Shown here: positions 39,048-48,351 of the stretch, piece by piece
How positions within the stretch are numbered: position 1 is the stretch's first letter
How the letters are laid out: each line of letters begins with the position of its first letter
DNA from: Methylophaga sp. OBS3
GTDB lineage: Bacteria; Pseudomonadota; Gammaproteobacteria; Nitrosococcales; Methylophagaceae
Length of the DNA: 64,000 bases
NCBI RefSeq assembly: GCF_026319325.1
Contig: NZ_JAPDMU010000001.1
Span: 496,001 to 560,000 of the forward strand
Direction of reading: 5' to 3'
The notes under the pieces: generated by a model
Told to the model about the DNA's origin: nothing
Database searches by the model: none
What the model saw: only the letters and a program-made list of their open reading frames with translations
Program-made: the position numbers and the translations under genes

Positions 39048-40810
39048 ATATCATCGAATTAGTCAAAACGCGTTTATCTGCGATTAGAAATAAACAACTT
39101 ATGGTTTGTGAGTGGGACACACATCGTATATCTGGGACTGTCTTTAATCGTAAAGGAAAAACCATTGGGGTTGTTGCTAGTGCAGAGTCAGACCTGATTG
39201 ATCCAAGTGATGCATTTGCCGATGTCGTTCACAACTTAAGACAAAATGGTTGGGAAGGGCGACAAGTTGTTGTGTTGACACCGTCAGCAATGAGCACGGT
39301 TGTTGAACTACCTGTTAGTCCTAAAAAACCAAAACCTATTCCACAAATGCATGAGCTTGTTCGGTGGGAGGTTGAGCCATTATTAATGCAACACCAGTCT
39401 CAGTGGACGTTAGGCCAATTAATGGAAGCCAGAGGTTTACTGACATCTGAACAAGTAAGTGAAATACAAAACGCACAAAAAAAAGCAGCCCAAGCAATTG
39501 GTGGTGTGAGACCTGATCGTAATTCTTTGAAACGGTTTGGCGATTTGGCTTTTGATATGGGCTATGTAACTCAAGAGCAAGTCCAATCATTATTTGTACT
39601 ACAGGAATGGTTGCGTGGCGAAGAAGATGTTGTCCAGTGTGGCTGGTCTGCACAAGGCGAAGTCGATGATGCGCCGGGTGTTTGGAATTGGTTGGTAACA
39701 GCGACTTATGCCTCATCAATTCAACGTTGGGAGTCCTTATTAGCATCCCATCATTTATCACTTATCGGTCTGATGCCTTTGACGGGCAATAGTGTTGGCC
39801 TGATGAGAAATAATGATAAAGCTAGCTTATTAATTGATGTAACGGCGCCAATTACAAGCGTTACTAAAATTAATAAGCAACACAAAGTTGAGTCAGTTAG
39901 GTACTTCATTAACCGAAGTGCTTCGATGCTAGAAGCTTGTCTTGAGGTTTATCACGCTGAAAACACGCATCAGCATCCAGCTATTAATCTAGCTGCATCT
40001 GCAAGTCAATCAAGTGAGCTTGCAACAACATTCTCAGCCGCGATTGGTCATGATGTGAATTTAGTGCCAGATCAGAATATTGAGCAAATTTCTCCCGGTG
40101 CATTAGCTGCTGCACATCATGTTTTTAAATTAAAACACGGTGGACGAGTTTCTCTCATTCGTCCAAATGGTCCACTCCCACCTACATGGCACCGTCAAGA
40201 AGTGCAATTTGCCAGTGTTTTGGCAGGATTTTTATTAATCGTGTTCGTGGCCGAAACAGTCATGTTCATCGACCATCGGCAGGTTTCTATACAAAAAGCG
40301 GAGATAGATGCTCGGGCGAAAGTTCTCGATGAAGCAATTGCACGTATAAAAGCACAACGTGCGGCTATTGATGTACGAAAAGCAAAGTTAGCTGCAACGC
40401 AAGAAAGTCAGACACGTATGGAAGCACGCTTACGCTTTTTTGGTGAGCAATTACCCGATAGGAGATTGATTGTTCAGGCTATTTTGGGCGTTTTGCAAAA
40501 TACGGTTAATGAACAAATTATCGTTAATCGTATTGATGAAATGGGGCGTCGAGTTGGCATTCAACCTGCAGCGCCACAGCCAAACAGACCGGGGATGGTT
40601 GAGCTTGATAATTTTAATGTTGATGCTTGGGCTGTCACGGAAAGTGCTGCTCAAGAGTTTGTACAAAACATGAAGTTAGCCGTAGCGCAGTGGAGTATGG
40701 ATGTTCGCGATATTCAGGTCATGGAAAAAATTGGCCCGATGAATATGGCTGGGTTTTCAGTTTCTATGAGCCTTATCCATGTTTCCGCTAAACCTAAGGA
40801 AGCGCTATGA
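39044..40810 (+). CDS. PilM-PilN (GspL-like) fusion with inserted MshEN-like repeats
   Basis: 588 residues. N-terminal part about 18-375 resembles the actin-like PilM/GspL cytoplasmic domain (LMVCEWDTHRISGTVF at the start). A transmembrane segment (about 389-407), a coiled coil (about 410-460) and a ferredoxin-like periplasmic part of PilN type follow. Residues about 121-150 and 163-190 form two repeats of pattern LGQLM..RGLLTSEQV...Q and FGDLA.DMGYVTQEQV..L, characteristic of the MshEN/GspE-N domain and normally found in the ATPase. It probably forms the inner-membrane platform that couples the ATPase to the pilus base. It overlaps genes on both sides by 4 bases. Confidence 0.8.
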   Translation: MNIIELVKTRLSAIRNKQLMVCEWDTHRISGTVFNRKGKTIGVVASAESDLIDPSDAFADVVHNLRQNGWEGRQVVVLTPSAMSTVVELPVSPKKPKPIPQMHELVRWEVEPLLMQHQSQWTLGQLMEARGLLTSEQVSEIQNAQKKAAQAIGGVRPDRNSLKRFGDLAFDMGYVTQEQVQSLFVLQEWLRGEEDVVQCGWSAQGEVDDAPGVWNWLVTATYASSIQRWESLLASHHLSLIGLMPLTGNSVGLMRNNDKASLLIDVTAPITSVTKINKQHKVESVRYFINRSASMLEACLEVYHAENTHQHPAINLAASASQSSELATTFSAAIGHDVNLVPDQNIEQISPGALAAAHHVFKLKHGGRVSLIRPNGPLPPTWHRQEVQFASVLAGFLLIVFVAETVMFIDHRQVSIQKAEIDARAKVLDEAIARIKAQRAAIDVRKAKLAATQESQTRMEARLRFFGEQLPDRRLIVQAILGVLQNTVNEQIIVNRIDEMGRRVGIQPAAPQPNRPGMVELDNFNVDAWAVTESAAQEFVQNMKLAVAQWSMDVRDIQVMEKIGPMNMAGFSVSMSLIHVSAKPKEAL

Positions 40811-41478
40811 CTATCAAACAGCTGAATCAGCGTGAAAAAATCTTGGCCATTGTGATTCTAATTGTCTTGTTAATCGGTGGTTATGTGTCTTTACGATTTG
40901 AGCCAAGGCTCACCGAAATAGAAAAACTTAATAATCAAAAAGATGCCACGCTGACACGAATTTCTAAACTCGAAATTCCTGAGGAGCCCAGAGAAAGTAT
41001 CGCCGAAATTAATGCCGAACTAGATGACTTGGAAAAGGCATTAATCGCTATCAAAGAAAATGCTAAACAAATTGAAGAGCAGTTGGCGCCAATTGATTCA
41101 CAAGAGTTGAGGGTTCGTATATCTGAGTTAGCGCGTGACAGTGGTATTCGTATTCGTGTCAATCAAGTCTTTAAAGCTGAACCAATCAGTATTGTTGAGA
41201 AAAATGGCCGACCGAAAGAGCCCGTAACTAAGCAAGAACTTATTCCGCCTTATGAATTTAGTTGGATTAACAAATTAGCACCTAATTCAATGTTTCATCG
41301 CCCAATGCAACGCCTCGAAATTGATGCTGATTATCCGTCTTTAAGACGCTTTATCCATGGACTAGATAACCTCCCATATCAGGTTACGGTCGTTCGGATG
41401 AATATTGAAAAGCTTGAGGTGGCGCCATTACGGGGCATGTCACAACTTCTTAAATCTGAACTTGTGCTGGCGCTTTGA
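40807..41478 (+). CDS. PilO/GspM-like inner-membrane platform protein
   Basis: 223 residues. One N-terminal membrane segment (about 10-29) is followed by a coiled coil (about 35-95) and a ferredoxin-like periplasmic domain (LEIDADYPSLRRFIHGLDNLPYQVTVVRMNI). This is the PilO layout, and PilO pairs with PilN, which is encoded just upstream as part of the fusion. It overlaps that gene by 4 bases; the ATPase gene follows after 11 bases. Confidence 0.8.
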   Translation: MTIKQLNQREKILAIVILIVLLIGGYVSLRFEPRLTEIEKLNNQKDATLTRISKLEIPEEPRESIAEINAELDDLEKALIAIKENAKQIEEQLAPIDSQELRVRISELARDSGIRIRVNQVFKAEPISIVEKNGRPKEPVTKQELIPPYEFSWINKLAPNSMFHRPMQRLEIDADYPSLRRFIHGLDNLPYQVTVVRMNIEKLEVAPLRGMSQLLKSELVLAL

Positions 41479-41489
41479 GTTAATTCGCT

Positions 41490-43133
41490 ATGGCAGTAAC
41501 TGACGAACAACTCATCAAAGCTGGTTTGGATACCGGTCTATTAGAACAAAGCACAATTGATGCTTTACGTGCTGTTTCACGCCGTCAGCGACAACCAATA
41601 CTGGCTAGCGTGTTGGCAAAATACCGTATTCCATTATCTGCTTTATATAGAGCTGTAGCTGAACAGGCTGGATTGGTGTTTATGGATGTCACTCAGGGGC
41701 AAGTTAATGTACCTCTGAGTAAAAAAATGCCGGCCAGTTTGATTAATCGTAAACAACAACTTGTTCTGACACAGGCAAATGAAGATTACTTAGTTATCAC
41801 TGATCCATTCGACCGCGCAGGGCTAGATGCTGCTGAGCGACTCATTGGTCAACATGTAAAAGTGGTAATGAGTGATCCGGAATCATTACGGCTGCTTATC
41901 AAAAAATACTTGTCAAATACGGCAGTAGCTCAAGTGACAGATGCCAACAGTCCTGATACAGACTTGATTAGCCTCTTGGACAATATTTTTCGAGATGCCT
42001 ATTTAAATCGCAGCTCTGATATTCATATGCAAACAGAAGAGGATGGATTAAGAGTACGTTTACGCGTTGATGGTCGTTTGGTGGATTACCCTATTGAAGC
42101 AGATCAATCTGCAGCCGCCGGTTTAATTTCACGCGTTAAGGTACTGGCAGGATTAGATATTGCTGAACAGCGTATGCCACAGGATGGTGGCTTTTCGTAT
42201 TATCTAGCACCACCTGTGGACTTGGAATTCAATATACGTGTGGCGACAGCGCCAACTCGATTAGGTGAGCGGATCACCATGCGATTGCTAGGTCAGGAAA
42301 GCGTGGCGTTAACACTCACAGATCTCGGTTTTCTGGATAGTGATTTGCAGGAGTTTCGTAAGGCAATTCACCAGCCTTACGGGATGATTTTGCTTACGGG
42401 GCCAACGGGAAGTGGTAAATCGACAACCTTATTTGCTGCATTACAAGAAATTAATGCCCCCGACATTAATATCATGACGGTTGAAAACCCCATTGAGTAT
42501 GTCATTGATGGTGTTTCACAAATCCAAACCGGCCCCAAAATTACTTTTGCTGATGCATTGAGATCATTGCTTCGACACGATCCTGACGTGTTGATGGTTG
42601 GTGAGATCCGTGATACCGAAACTGCTGATGTTGCTGTAAAAGCGGCAATGACTGGCCATATGGTTTTTTCAACATTACACACCAATAATGCGATTAGTGC
42701 TGTCACACGTTTGGTCGATATTGGTTGTGAACCGTTCTTGATTGGTTCAACCATGACCGCTGTTATTGGCCAACGTTTAGTGCGTCGTTTGTGTCAGAAC
42801 TGTGCAAAGCCTCGTCAAGCGACTAAACACGAGTTAGCGTTATTAGGACAAGCCGATGATGTTGAAGTGTTTGATGCAATCGGCTGTGCGGTTTGTCAGG
42901 GTAAAGGTTTTAGCGGTCGCCTAGGTTTATTTGAAACCTTATGGTTTGACGAAAAGTTAGCGCGGCTAGTTGCTAAAGGTGCTGATGAAGAAACATTAGA
43001 GAATCAAGCAGGTAATAAGCTTAAGTTTATGTGGCAAGACGGGTGCGAGAAAGTCTTGCGAGGACTAACAACCCTGGAAGAAGTACAAAACGTTGCCCCC
43101 GTAAAATCCTTAGCAGTGATAGAGGCCAACTAA
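41490..43133 (+). CDS. PilB/GspE-type assembly ATPase
   Basis: 547 residues. An N-terminal MshEN-like domain (1-145) precedes the ATPase core with Walker A GPTGSGKST (304-312), the Asp-box VENPIEY, Walker B DVLMVGEIRD and the His-box STLHTNNA. A zinc-type tetracysteine CQNC...CAVC lies near the C-terminus, as in GspE and PilB. It powers pilus or pseudopilus extension. It is followed one base later by the platform gene. Confidence 0.93.
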   Translation: MAVTDEQLIKAGLDTGLLEQSTIDALRAVSRRQRQPILASVLAKYRIPLSALYRAVAEQAGLVFMDVTQGQVNVPLSKKMPASLINRKQQLVLTQANEDYLVITDPFDRAGLDAAERLIGQHVKVVMSDPESLRLLIKKYLSNTAVAQVTDANSPDTDLISLLDNIFRDAYLNRSSDIHMQTEEDGLRVRLRVDGRLVDYPIEADQSAAAGLISRVKVLAGLDIAEQRMPQDGGFSYYLAPPVDLEFNIRVATAPTRLGERITMRLLGQESVALTLTDLGFLDSDLQEFRKAIHQPYGMILLTGPTGSGKSTTLFAALQEINAPDINIMTVENPIEYVIDGVSQIQTGPKITFADALRSLLRHDPDVLMVGEIRDTETADVAVKAAMTGHMVFSTLHTNNAISAVTRLVDIGCEPFLIGSTMTAVIGQRLVRRLCQNCAKPRQATKHELALLGQADDVEVFDAIGCAVCQGKGFSGRLGLFETLWFDEKLARLVAKGADEETLENQAGNKLKFMWQDGCEKVLRGLTTLEEVQNVAPVKSLAVIEAN

Positions 43134-43134
43134 G

Positions 43135-44352
43135 ATGCCTTTATTTGCCTATCAAGTGTTAACTGCAACTGGGGATGAGCGCTCGGGTCAATTACAAGCC
43201 GATAACGTTAATCAAGTTGCTCAAAAACTTCGGGATCAAGGGCTTCGTGTACTAAATATCGCTGAACGTCGACAACGCGGATTTCTTGGAGAAGAGAGCT
43301 TTGCTGATTGGTACGCGACACAACGCTCCGTATCTAATGACGCCTTAATATTCTTTTATCGACAAATGGCTTTTATGTTACGTGCGGGTTTGCCATTAGC
43401 CGAATGCTTGGATCTATCCAAAAACCAAATTGAAAACCCACGACTAAATTACGTTGTGCGAAAAATGCATCGTGATATTCAAGCTGGTAAATCACTCTCA
43501 GATGCACTCAGAAAGCACGAAGATATCTTTACCAATATTGCGATTAACCTCGTCGTCGCTGGTGAAAATACCGGTGAGTTAGATGCCATCATGGAGCGTT
43601 TGGCTGTCCACCTTGAGAAAAAATCCCAGCTTCGCAAACAGATGATAAATGCCATGATTTATCCAGTCATTGTTGTGTTGGCTGCGATCGGCGTTGCTAC
43701 TTTTATGGTGGTGGCTATCATTCCGAAATTTGCGGATTTCCTTCAAGGGCAAGGAAAACCTTTGCCCGAGTCTACGCAGACATTAATCGATACTGCTGCA
43801 TTTTTGCGTGAAAACGGCTTAGTCATTATTGGCATCGCTATAGCCACAATTATTCTCATGCTGATTAGTAATCGGACATACAAGGGACGTCGCGTTTTTG
43901 ATCGACTTCTGCTTGAAGTACCGGTATTTGGCAGGATGAACATCTTTGGTTCAATGGCGCAATTTACCTGGGCGATGTCTATTTTGTTGCGAAGTGGTAT
44001 CACGATTTTCGATGCTTTGAAGATCACCTCAGAGTTGATTGTGAATAAAACCTATGCAGACAAAATGCTTAAAGCTTCCGAGAGTGTTTTCGCAGGTAAA
44101 GATCTGTCGGGGAGTGTCGCCCACCCCAAAATGCCACCACTTGTTATTCAAATGATTGCCATTGGCGAGCGAACAGGTTCTTTAGACCAAATTCTCCAAG
44201 AAATGGGTATTTACTACCAAAGCTTATTGGAGATCGCCATTAAAAGGCTTACCGCGATGATTGAACCCGTGATGATTTTGGTCATTGGCGGCATGGTCGG
44301 CTTTGTTTACTACGCCTTTTTTCAGGCCCTATTTGCATTGGCTGGAGGATAA
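43135..44352 (+). CDS. PilC/GspF-type inner-membrane platform protein
   Basis: 405 residues with two GspF domains (about 65-190 and 270-395). Motifs FFYRQMAFMLRAGLPLAECLDL and FTWAMSILLRSGITIFDAL begin each, and membrane segments lie at about 170-190, 220-240 and 375-400. It anchors the ATPase under the assembling pilus. It is the canonical partner of the preceding gene. Confidence 0.94.
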   Translation: MPLFAYQVLTATGDERSGQLQADNVNQVAQKLRDQGLRVLNIAERRQRGFLGEESFADWYATQRSVSNDALIFFYRQMAFMLRAGLPLAECLDLSKNQIENPRLNYVVRKMHRDIQAGKSLSDALRKHEDIFTNIAINLVVAGENTGELDAIMERLAVHLEKKSQLRKQMINAMIYPVIVVLAAIGVATFMVVAIIPKFADFLQGQGKPLPESTQTLIDTAAFLRENGLVIIGIAIATIILMLISNRTYKGRRVFDRLLLEVPVFGRMNIFGSMAQFTWAMSILLRSGITIFDALKITSELIVNKTYADKMLKASESVFAGKDLSGSVAHPKMPPLVIQMIAIGERTGSLDQILQEMGIYYQSLLEIAIKRLTAMIEPVMILVIGGMVGFVYYAFFQALFALAGG

Positions 44353-44355
44353 GCC

Positions 44356-44787
44356 GTGTTTGCCAAAAAGTACTTAATTTTGATGATGATCATCATCACC
44401 TTTCCCACGTTTGCTTATGACCCAATGGGGCTAGGTGAGTCTTCTCAAGTTTCAATTCGAGATCCATTTACCCCTAGCGCGTTGATGTATGAGCAGGCTG
44501 GGACATTATCAAACATTGGCAGTGATGCATTTGGCTTTATGCCTGGGGATGTTCCAGATACAAAAGTCCCAACAATGCGACTAAAAGGCTTAATTAAAGA
44601 AAAAGACACTGGTGAACAAATCGCTTTGCTTGAGGTGACTGGGCGAGGGGTATACATGGTGAGGGAGGGCGATGAAATCAACATCGACCCAAGTAAACCA
44701 GCGAGCGCTATTCGTATCTCAGATATAACGCGCTTAAGCGTCACCATTGAGACCGGCACCTTAGGTCGGATCCGCGTTTTAAGATAG
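44356..44787 (+). CDS. PilP/GspC-like periplasmic linker protein
   Basis: 143 residues from GTG 44356. A signal peptide (about 1-20, ending TFA) without a lipobox is followed by a short linker with the RDPFTPS motif seen in PilP- and MshK-like proteins. A small beta domain follows (MRLKGLIKEKDTGEQIALLEVTGRGVYMVREGDEI), the HR/PilP fold that bridges inner-membrane platform and secretin. The stop overlaps the secretin start codon. PilP proper is usually a lipoprotein, so MshK-like may be the better comparison. Confidence 0.72.
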   Translation: MFAKKYLILMMIIITFPTFAYDPMGLGESSQVSIRDPFTPSALMYEQAGTLSNIGSDAFGFMPGDVPDTKVPTMRLKGLIKEKDTGEQIALLEVTGRGVYMVREGDEINIDPSKPASAIRISDITRLSVTIETGTLGRIRVLR

Positions 44788-46985
44788 TGATAAAAATGAA
44801 TTTAAATAAAAAACTAATCAGTGCATTGATTATTGCCGGACTAAGCGCAAGCTCTCCTCAGCTTTATGCGGAACCATCAAATGCTTTTGCTGAAAACAGT
44901 GCTGTAAATATAGAAAGCACGGATGTTTGGATTTCGGAAGTAGAGTTTAATGATGCGAGTATGTATGACGTCATTCGCACGCTCTCTGAAATGAGTAATA
45001 GCAACATCATTGCAACACCTGCTGCGGCAAATCGAAAAGTAACCATACACCTAAAGAATGTAACGATTTTAAATGCCGTTAAATCAATAAGCCGAATCAG
45101 CGATCTTTGGTATCGCTATGATGAAGACACCAATACGTATCGATTATTAACGCGTGAAGAATATAGTCAGGATCTCATTGTTAGAGAAAGCGAAAATATA
45201 GAGATATTTCGTTTACTGAATGCAAATGTCTTAGTAATTGCCCAAGCAATTGAGGATTTATTTGGTCAACGGGTGCGTTTGTCATATGGCTTACCGCCAG
45301 CTTCAAATGCATCTAATGGCAGTGGTTCTTCTGGCGGTATTGGCTCACGAGGTGGAAATGTCAGAAGTGGTAATTCTTCGGTAAGAAATAGTCGTTCGTT
45401 TAATAGCGGCGGATTCGGTAATAGCCGGGGAAGTAGTCGCGGTGGTATTGGCAATACACTGGAACAGTCGGGTTCAACAATTGATTCTGCAGACCTAACG
45501 GTAGATCAAATTGAGCAAATAGCGCAGTCCTTGGAAATGAGCGGTGAAAGAAATGTCACTCAATCAGCACTCCAGCAAGCGACGATTCAATCTCAGCCTA
45601 TCTTTGTCACCGTCAATAACGAACACAATATGATTATCGTTCGTTCTGATGATAAATCGGTCTTAACGGGTATCCAAAAATTAATTGATCGGATGGATAT
45701 TCCCGTCCCTCAAGTGATGTTAGAAATGCGAATTTTAAATGTAATTCTAGGAGAAGACTTTAACTCAATTTTTAACTTTGAAATTGAACGTAAAGATGAT
45801 GGTGAATTCATTAACTCAAATATTTTGGGTAATAACTCAATTAGTAATGCTGGCACGTTTGTTTATGAGATTCTCAACGGTCGTTTACGCGCCAATATTG
45901 AGTTTTTAGAGGAAAACAACCGAATTCGGGTCTTATCTAACCCAATGGTGGTTGCATCAAATCATCGTCCTGCCGAGTTATTTATTGGTGAAGAAACCTT
46001 GTTAACACAAGGATTTAGTTTCTTTCCTGCTTTGACTGGACCTAATGGCAACATTATTCAACCAGCATACGTGCAAGCTGATGTTTCAAGGGAAGATATT
46101 GGTATTACTCTCAGAATTACACCGAGAATAAATGGTGATGGCACAGTTGAGCTGGATATTGAGCAAGAAAACTCATTGGTAAACCCCGGTGGTGGCACAA
46201 TTCCTGTTGGTGATGGTGATGGAAATGTTCGTAATTTACCTGTCGATACAGTGGATACCGCAAGGCTAACTGGAACGGTTATGGCCATGGACGAATTAAC
46301 TGTGGCAGTTGGTGGTTTGATTCGTACAAGTAAAAATCGTAGTGAACGTAAAGTGCCGCTGTTGGCAGAAATTCCATTATTGGGACGTGTTTTCACATCA
46401 AGTATTGAGTCCGAACAAGATACCGAGACTGTTTTATTGATTACCCCAAGAATTATGAATGTGCCCACTGATAGTGAAAATATTCGTACCAGTGAAAATC
46501 GCTTCTATCGTAATTTCAACCGCGATTTTCCCGAACCGTTACCATTTGATAATCGTTTTATCTATAAAGATACAGCTGCAGAGCAAAGTGACTACATTCC
46601 TGATGCGCAGCAATCAGCAGTATTTCAAGATATGACTAACTATGCCGCGCAAATCGTTAGAACGCCAGATATTCAGCGTCCTGATAGCCATCAATATAAG
46701 GTGTTAGATGTCATCCCTATTGCTGCCGGGTTATTTAACAACCCAGCAATCAAAACGGTGCCAATGAATAGCTGGCAAAAAGGCAATTTATATGTGACGG
46801 CGGTACAATTGTTCAACCGTTCTGACCGCCCGCAAGATATTGATGCATCACAAGTCAATGGTGGTTGGTTAGCCGCGACAATTGAGAATAGTCGTTTAGA
46901 TGCCAATGGTGAGGTGAAATCCGTCTCAATGATGTATTTGGTATCGCAACAACCATTTGAAGACATGTTGCCCTTGTTACATTAA
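44787..46985 (+). CDS. Secretin (PilQ/GspD/MshL-like) with C-terminal extension
   Basis: 732 residues; start GTG 44787 or ATG 44796. A signal peptide ends near A28. An N0-type domain (about 45-125) is followed by a Gly/Ser/Arg/Asn-rich linker (about 172-223), an N1-like domain (about 270-305) and the secretin core with the signature VPLLAEIPLLGRVFTSS (523-539) and TETVLLITPRI (546-556). About 160 residues follow the core. The last part (NLYVTAVQLFNRSDRPQDID, then YLVSQQPFEDML) recalls the C-terminus of integrative-conjugative-element proteins such as the TIGR03749/DUF3438 family. That resemblance is from memory. It forms the outer-membrane pore. Confidence 0.85.
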   Translation: MIKMNLNKKLISALIIAGLSASSPQLYAEPSNAFAENSAVNIESTDVWISEVEFNDASMYDVIRTLSEMSNSNIIATPAAANRKVTIHLKNVTILNAVKSISRISDLWYRYDEDTNTYRLLTREEYSQDLIVRESENIEIFRLLNANVLVIAQAIEDLFGQRVRLSYGLPPASNASNGSGSSGGIGSRGGNVRSGNSSVRNSRSFNSGGFGNSRGSSRGGIGNTLEQSGSTIDSADLTVDQIEQIAQSLEMSGERNVTQSALQQATIQSQPIFVTVNNEHNMIIVRSDDKSVLTGIQKLIDRMDIPVPQVMLEMRILNVILGEDFNSIFNFEIERKDDGEFINSNILGNNSISNAGTFVYEILNGRLRANIEFLEENNRIRVLSNPMVVASNHRPAELFIGEETLLTQGFSFFPALTGPNGNIIQPAYVQADVSREDIGITLRITPRINGDGTVELDIEQENSLVNPGGGTIPVGDGDGNVRNLPVDTVDTARLTGTVMAMDELTVAVGGLIRTSKNRSERKVPLLAEIPLLGRVFTSSIESEQDTETVLLITPRIMNVPTDSENIRTSENRFYRNFNRDFPEPLPFDNRFIYKDTAAEQSDYIPDAQQSAVFQDMTNYAAQIVRTPDIQRPDSHQYKVLDVIPIAAGLFNNPAIKTVPMNSWQKGNLYVTAVQLFNRSDRPQDIDASQVNGGWLAATIENSRLDANGEVKSVSMMYLVSQQPFEDMLPLLH

Positions 46986-47007
46986 TGCTTAAAAGGCGGA
47001 TGATTCT

Positions 47008-48351
47008 GTGAGTTTAAGAGGCTTAATTAATGTCAGGATTTTGATCATTGTTTTTTTGATCCTGATGGCCGGTGGTTTGTTAACAATCTGGCAGGCCAGG
47101 CAAGCTGTTGAAAGGGAAGTTAACTCATCTTTTAACTTGGCTTTGCAAATGATTGACTTAGGCTTTAGTCATTTGTCTCGAACGCCACTTTCTGAATATG
47201 AGTGGTTACAGCAAATTAGTGCCATCCAACAAACTCGCCATATTCATATTTCAATTATTAATGATGATGGGGAAGAAGTGGAGTGGTTCGTCAATGATGT
47301 GCCATTTGACGATGAGATCCCACCGCAATGGTTTATTAATATCGTTAGTACCGATTACCCGGAAGCTCGTTATCAAATCAAACTAGCAGACGGCAGAACT
47401 AAAGAAGTCGTGGTGAGAGCTGAACCTATTGATGAAATCGCGGAAGCGTGGGGTGAGTCTCAAGCGTATTTCTGGTCGGTTGTGGCGATGATGGGGGTCA
47501 TTTTTCTCGCTATTAACGTTGTCTTTAACTCGATGTTAAGAACCGTGCACAGCATCGTTGTCGGTTTACGACGTGTGGAGTCTGGTCAATATGGTAAAAA
47601 ACTACCTAATTTTTCCATTCGTGAATTTGATGTTATTGCCAATGAAATTAATAACTTAACGGATGCGCTTAAATCTGCTCGAGATAGTAATCAAGCGTTG
47701 GCTCGTCACACAATGCAAATACAGGAAACTGAGCGGCGAACATTATCTCGCGAGTTACATGATGAGATGGGGCAGTCACTTACCGCCATTAAAGCGATGG
47801 CTGTGACGAATAAAAGTGAAAATGCCGACAATAAACAAATTTCAGATTCAATTATCGAAATTTGTACGCACTTATCAGGTGTTGTTCGTTCAATGATGCG
47901 AACATTACACCCATTGAGTCTTGCCGATCTCGGCCTTGGTGCAACATTGACTGATCTGGTTAATGAATGGCGTCGTCGTTATCCGGAGCTTCAGATCGAG
48001 TTGCAATATGACGAGCGTTTAGATGATGTCTCACATGAGCTGGCAATTCATGTTTATCGAATTGTTCAAGAATCTATTACCAACGTTATTCGACATGCTA
48101 ATGCCAGTAAGGCTTCGATCAAGGTGATGAAAGAGGGCGGTACAACATCACCGCGCGTCGTGATTCGAATTAAAGATAATGGCCAAGGCGGTGAGACTAA
48201 TGTTGGCGGATTTGGCGTTTTAGCGATGCGTGAACGTGTTGAAAATATGGGGGGGCGGTTTCGTTTTGAATCGGCTCCGGATCAGGGCGTAAGTGTCCAG
48301 GCATGGATGCCAATCATAGAGAACAAAGTGAATGAATCAGAACCAGAATAA
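47008..48351 (+). CDS. Sensor histidine kinase, HisKA_3 (NarX/MoxY-like)
   Basis: 447 residues from GTG 47008 with AAGGCGGA at 46993-47000. Membrane segments at about 9-28 and 153-174 enclose an approximately 125-residue periplasmic sensor domain whose start (ARQAVEREVNSSFNLALQMI) resembles the LapD/MoxY N-terminal domain. A HAMP-like linker follows (175-228), then the phosphoacceptor H251 in SRELHDEMGQSL, and the HATPase part with N-box ESITNVIRHA and GQGG...GGFGVLAMRERV. It overlaps its response regulator by 20 bases. The family includes MoxY/MxaY, which control methanol oxidation genes, but the sequence alone does not show its target. Confidence 0.88.
   Translation: MSLRGLINVRILIIVFLILMAGGLLTIWQARQAVEREVNSSFNLALQMIDLGFSHLSRTPLSEYEWLQQISAIQQTRHIHISIINDDGEEVEWFVNDVPFDDEIPPQWFINIVSTDYPEARYQIKLADGRTKEVVVRAEPIDEIAEAWGESQAYFWSVVAMMGVIFLAINVVFNSMLRTVHSIVVGLRRVESGQYGKKLPNFSIREFDVIANEINNLTDALKSARDSNQALARHTMQIQETERRTLSRELHDEMGQSLTAIKAMAVTNKSENADNKQISDSIIEICTHLSGVVRSMMRTLHPLSLADLGLGATLTDLVNEWRRRYPELQIELQYDERLDDVSHELAIHVYRIVQESITNVIRHANASKASIKVMKEGGTTSPRVVIRIKDNGQGGETNVGGFGVLAMRERVENMGGRFRFESAPDQGVSVQAWMPIIENKVNESEPE

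Noticed and set aside
42377-42754. 125-residue minus-strand frame inside the assembly ATPase gene
   Set aside because: Shadow of conserved Walker A/B region; no own features.
46058-46468. 136-residue minus-strand frame inside the secretin gene
   Set aside because: Antisense to the conserved secretin core.
33100-47000. Recently acquired genomic island
   Set aside because: No integrase, transposase, flanking repeat or tRNA junction is visible, and base composition by eye resembles the surroundings. Transfer cannot be shown from this window.
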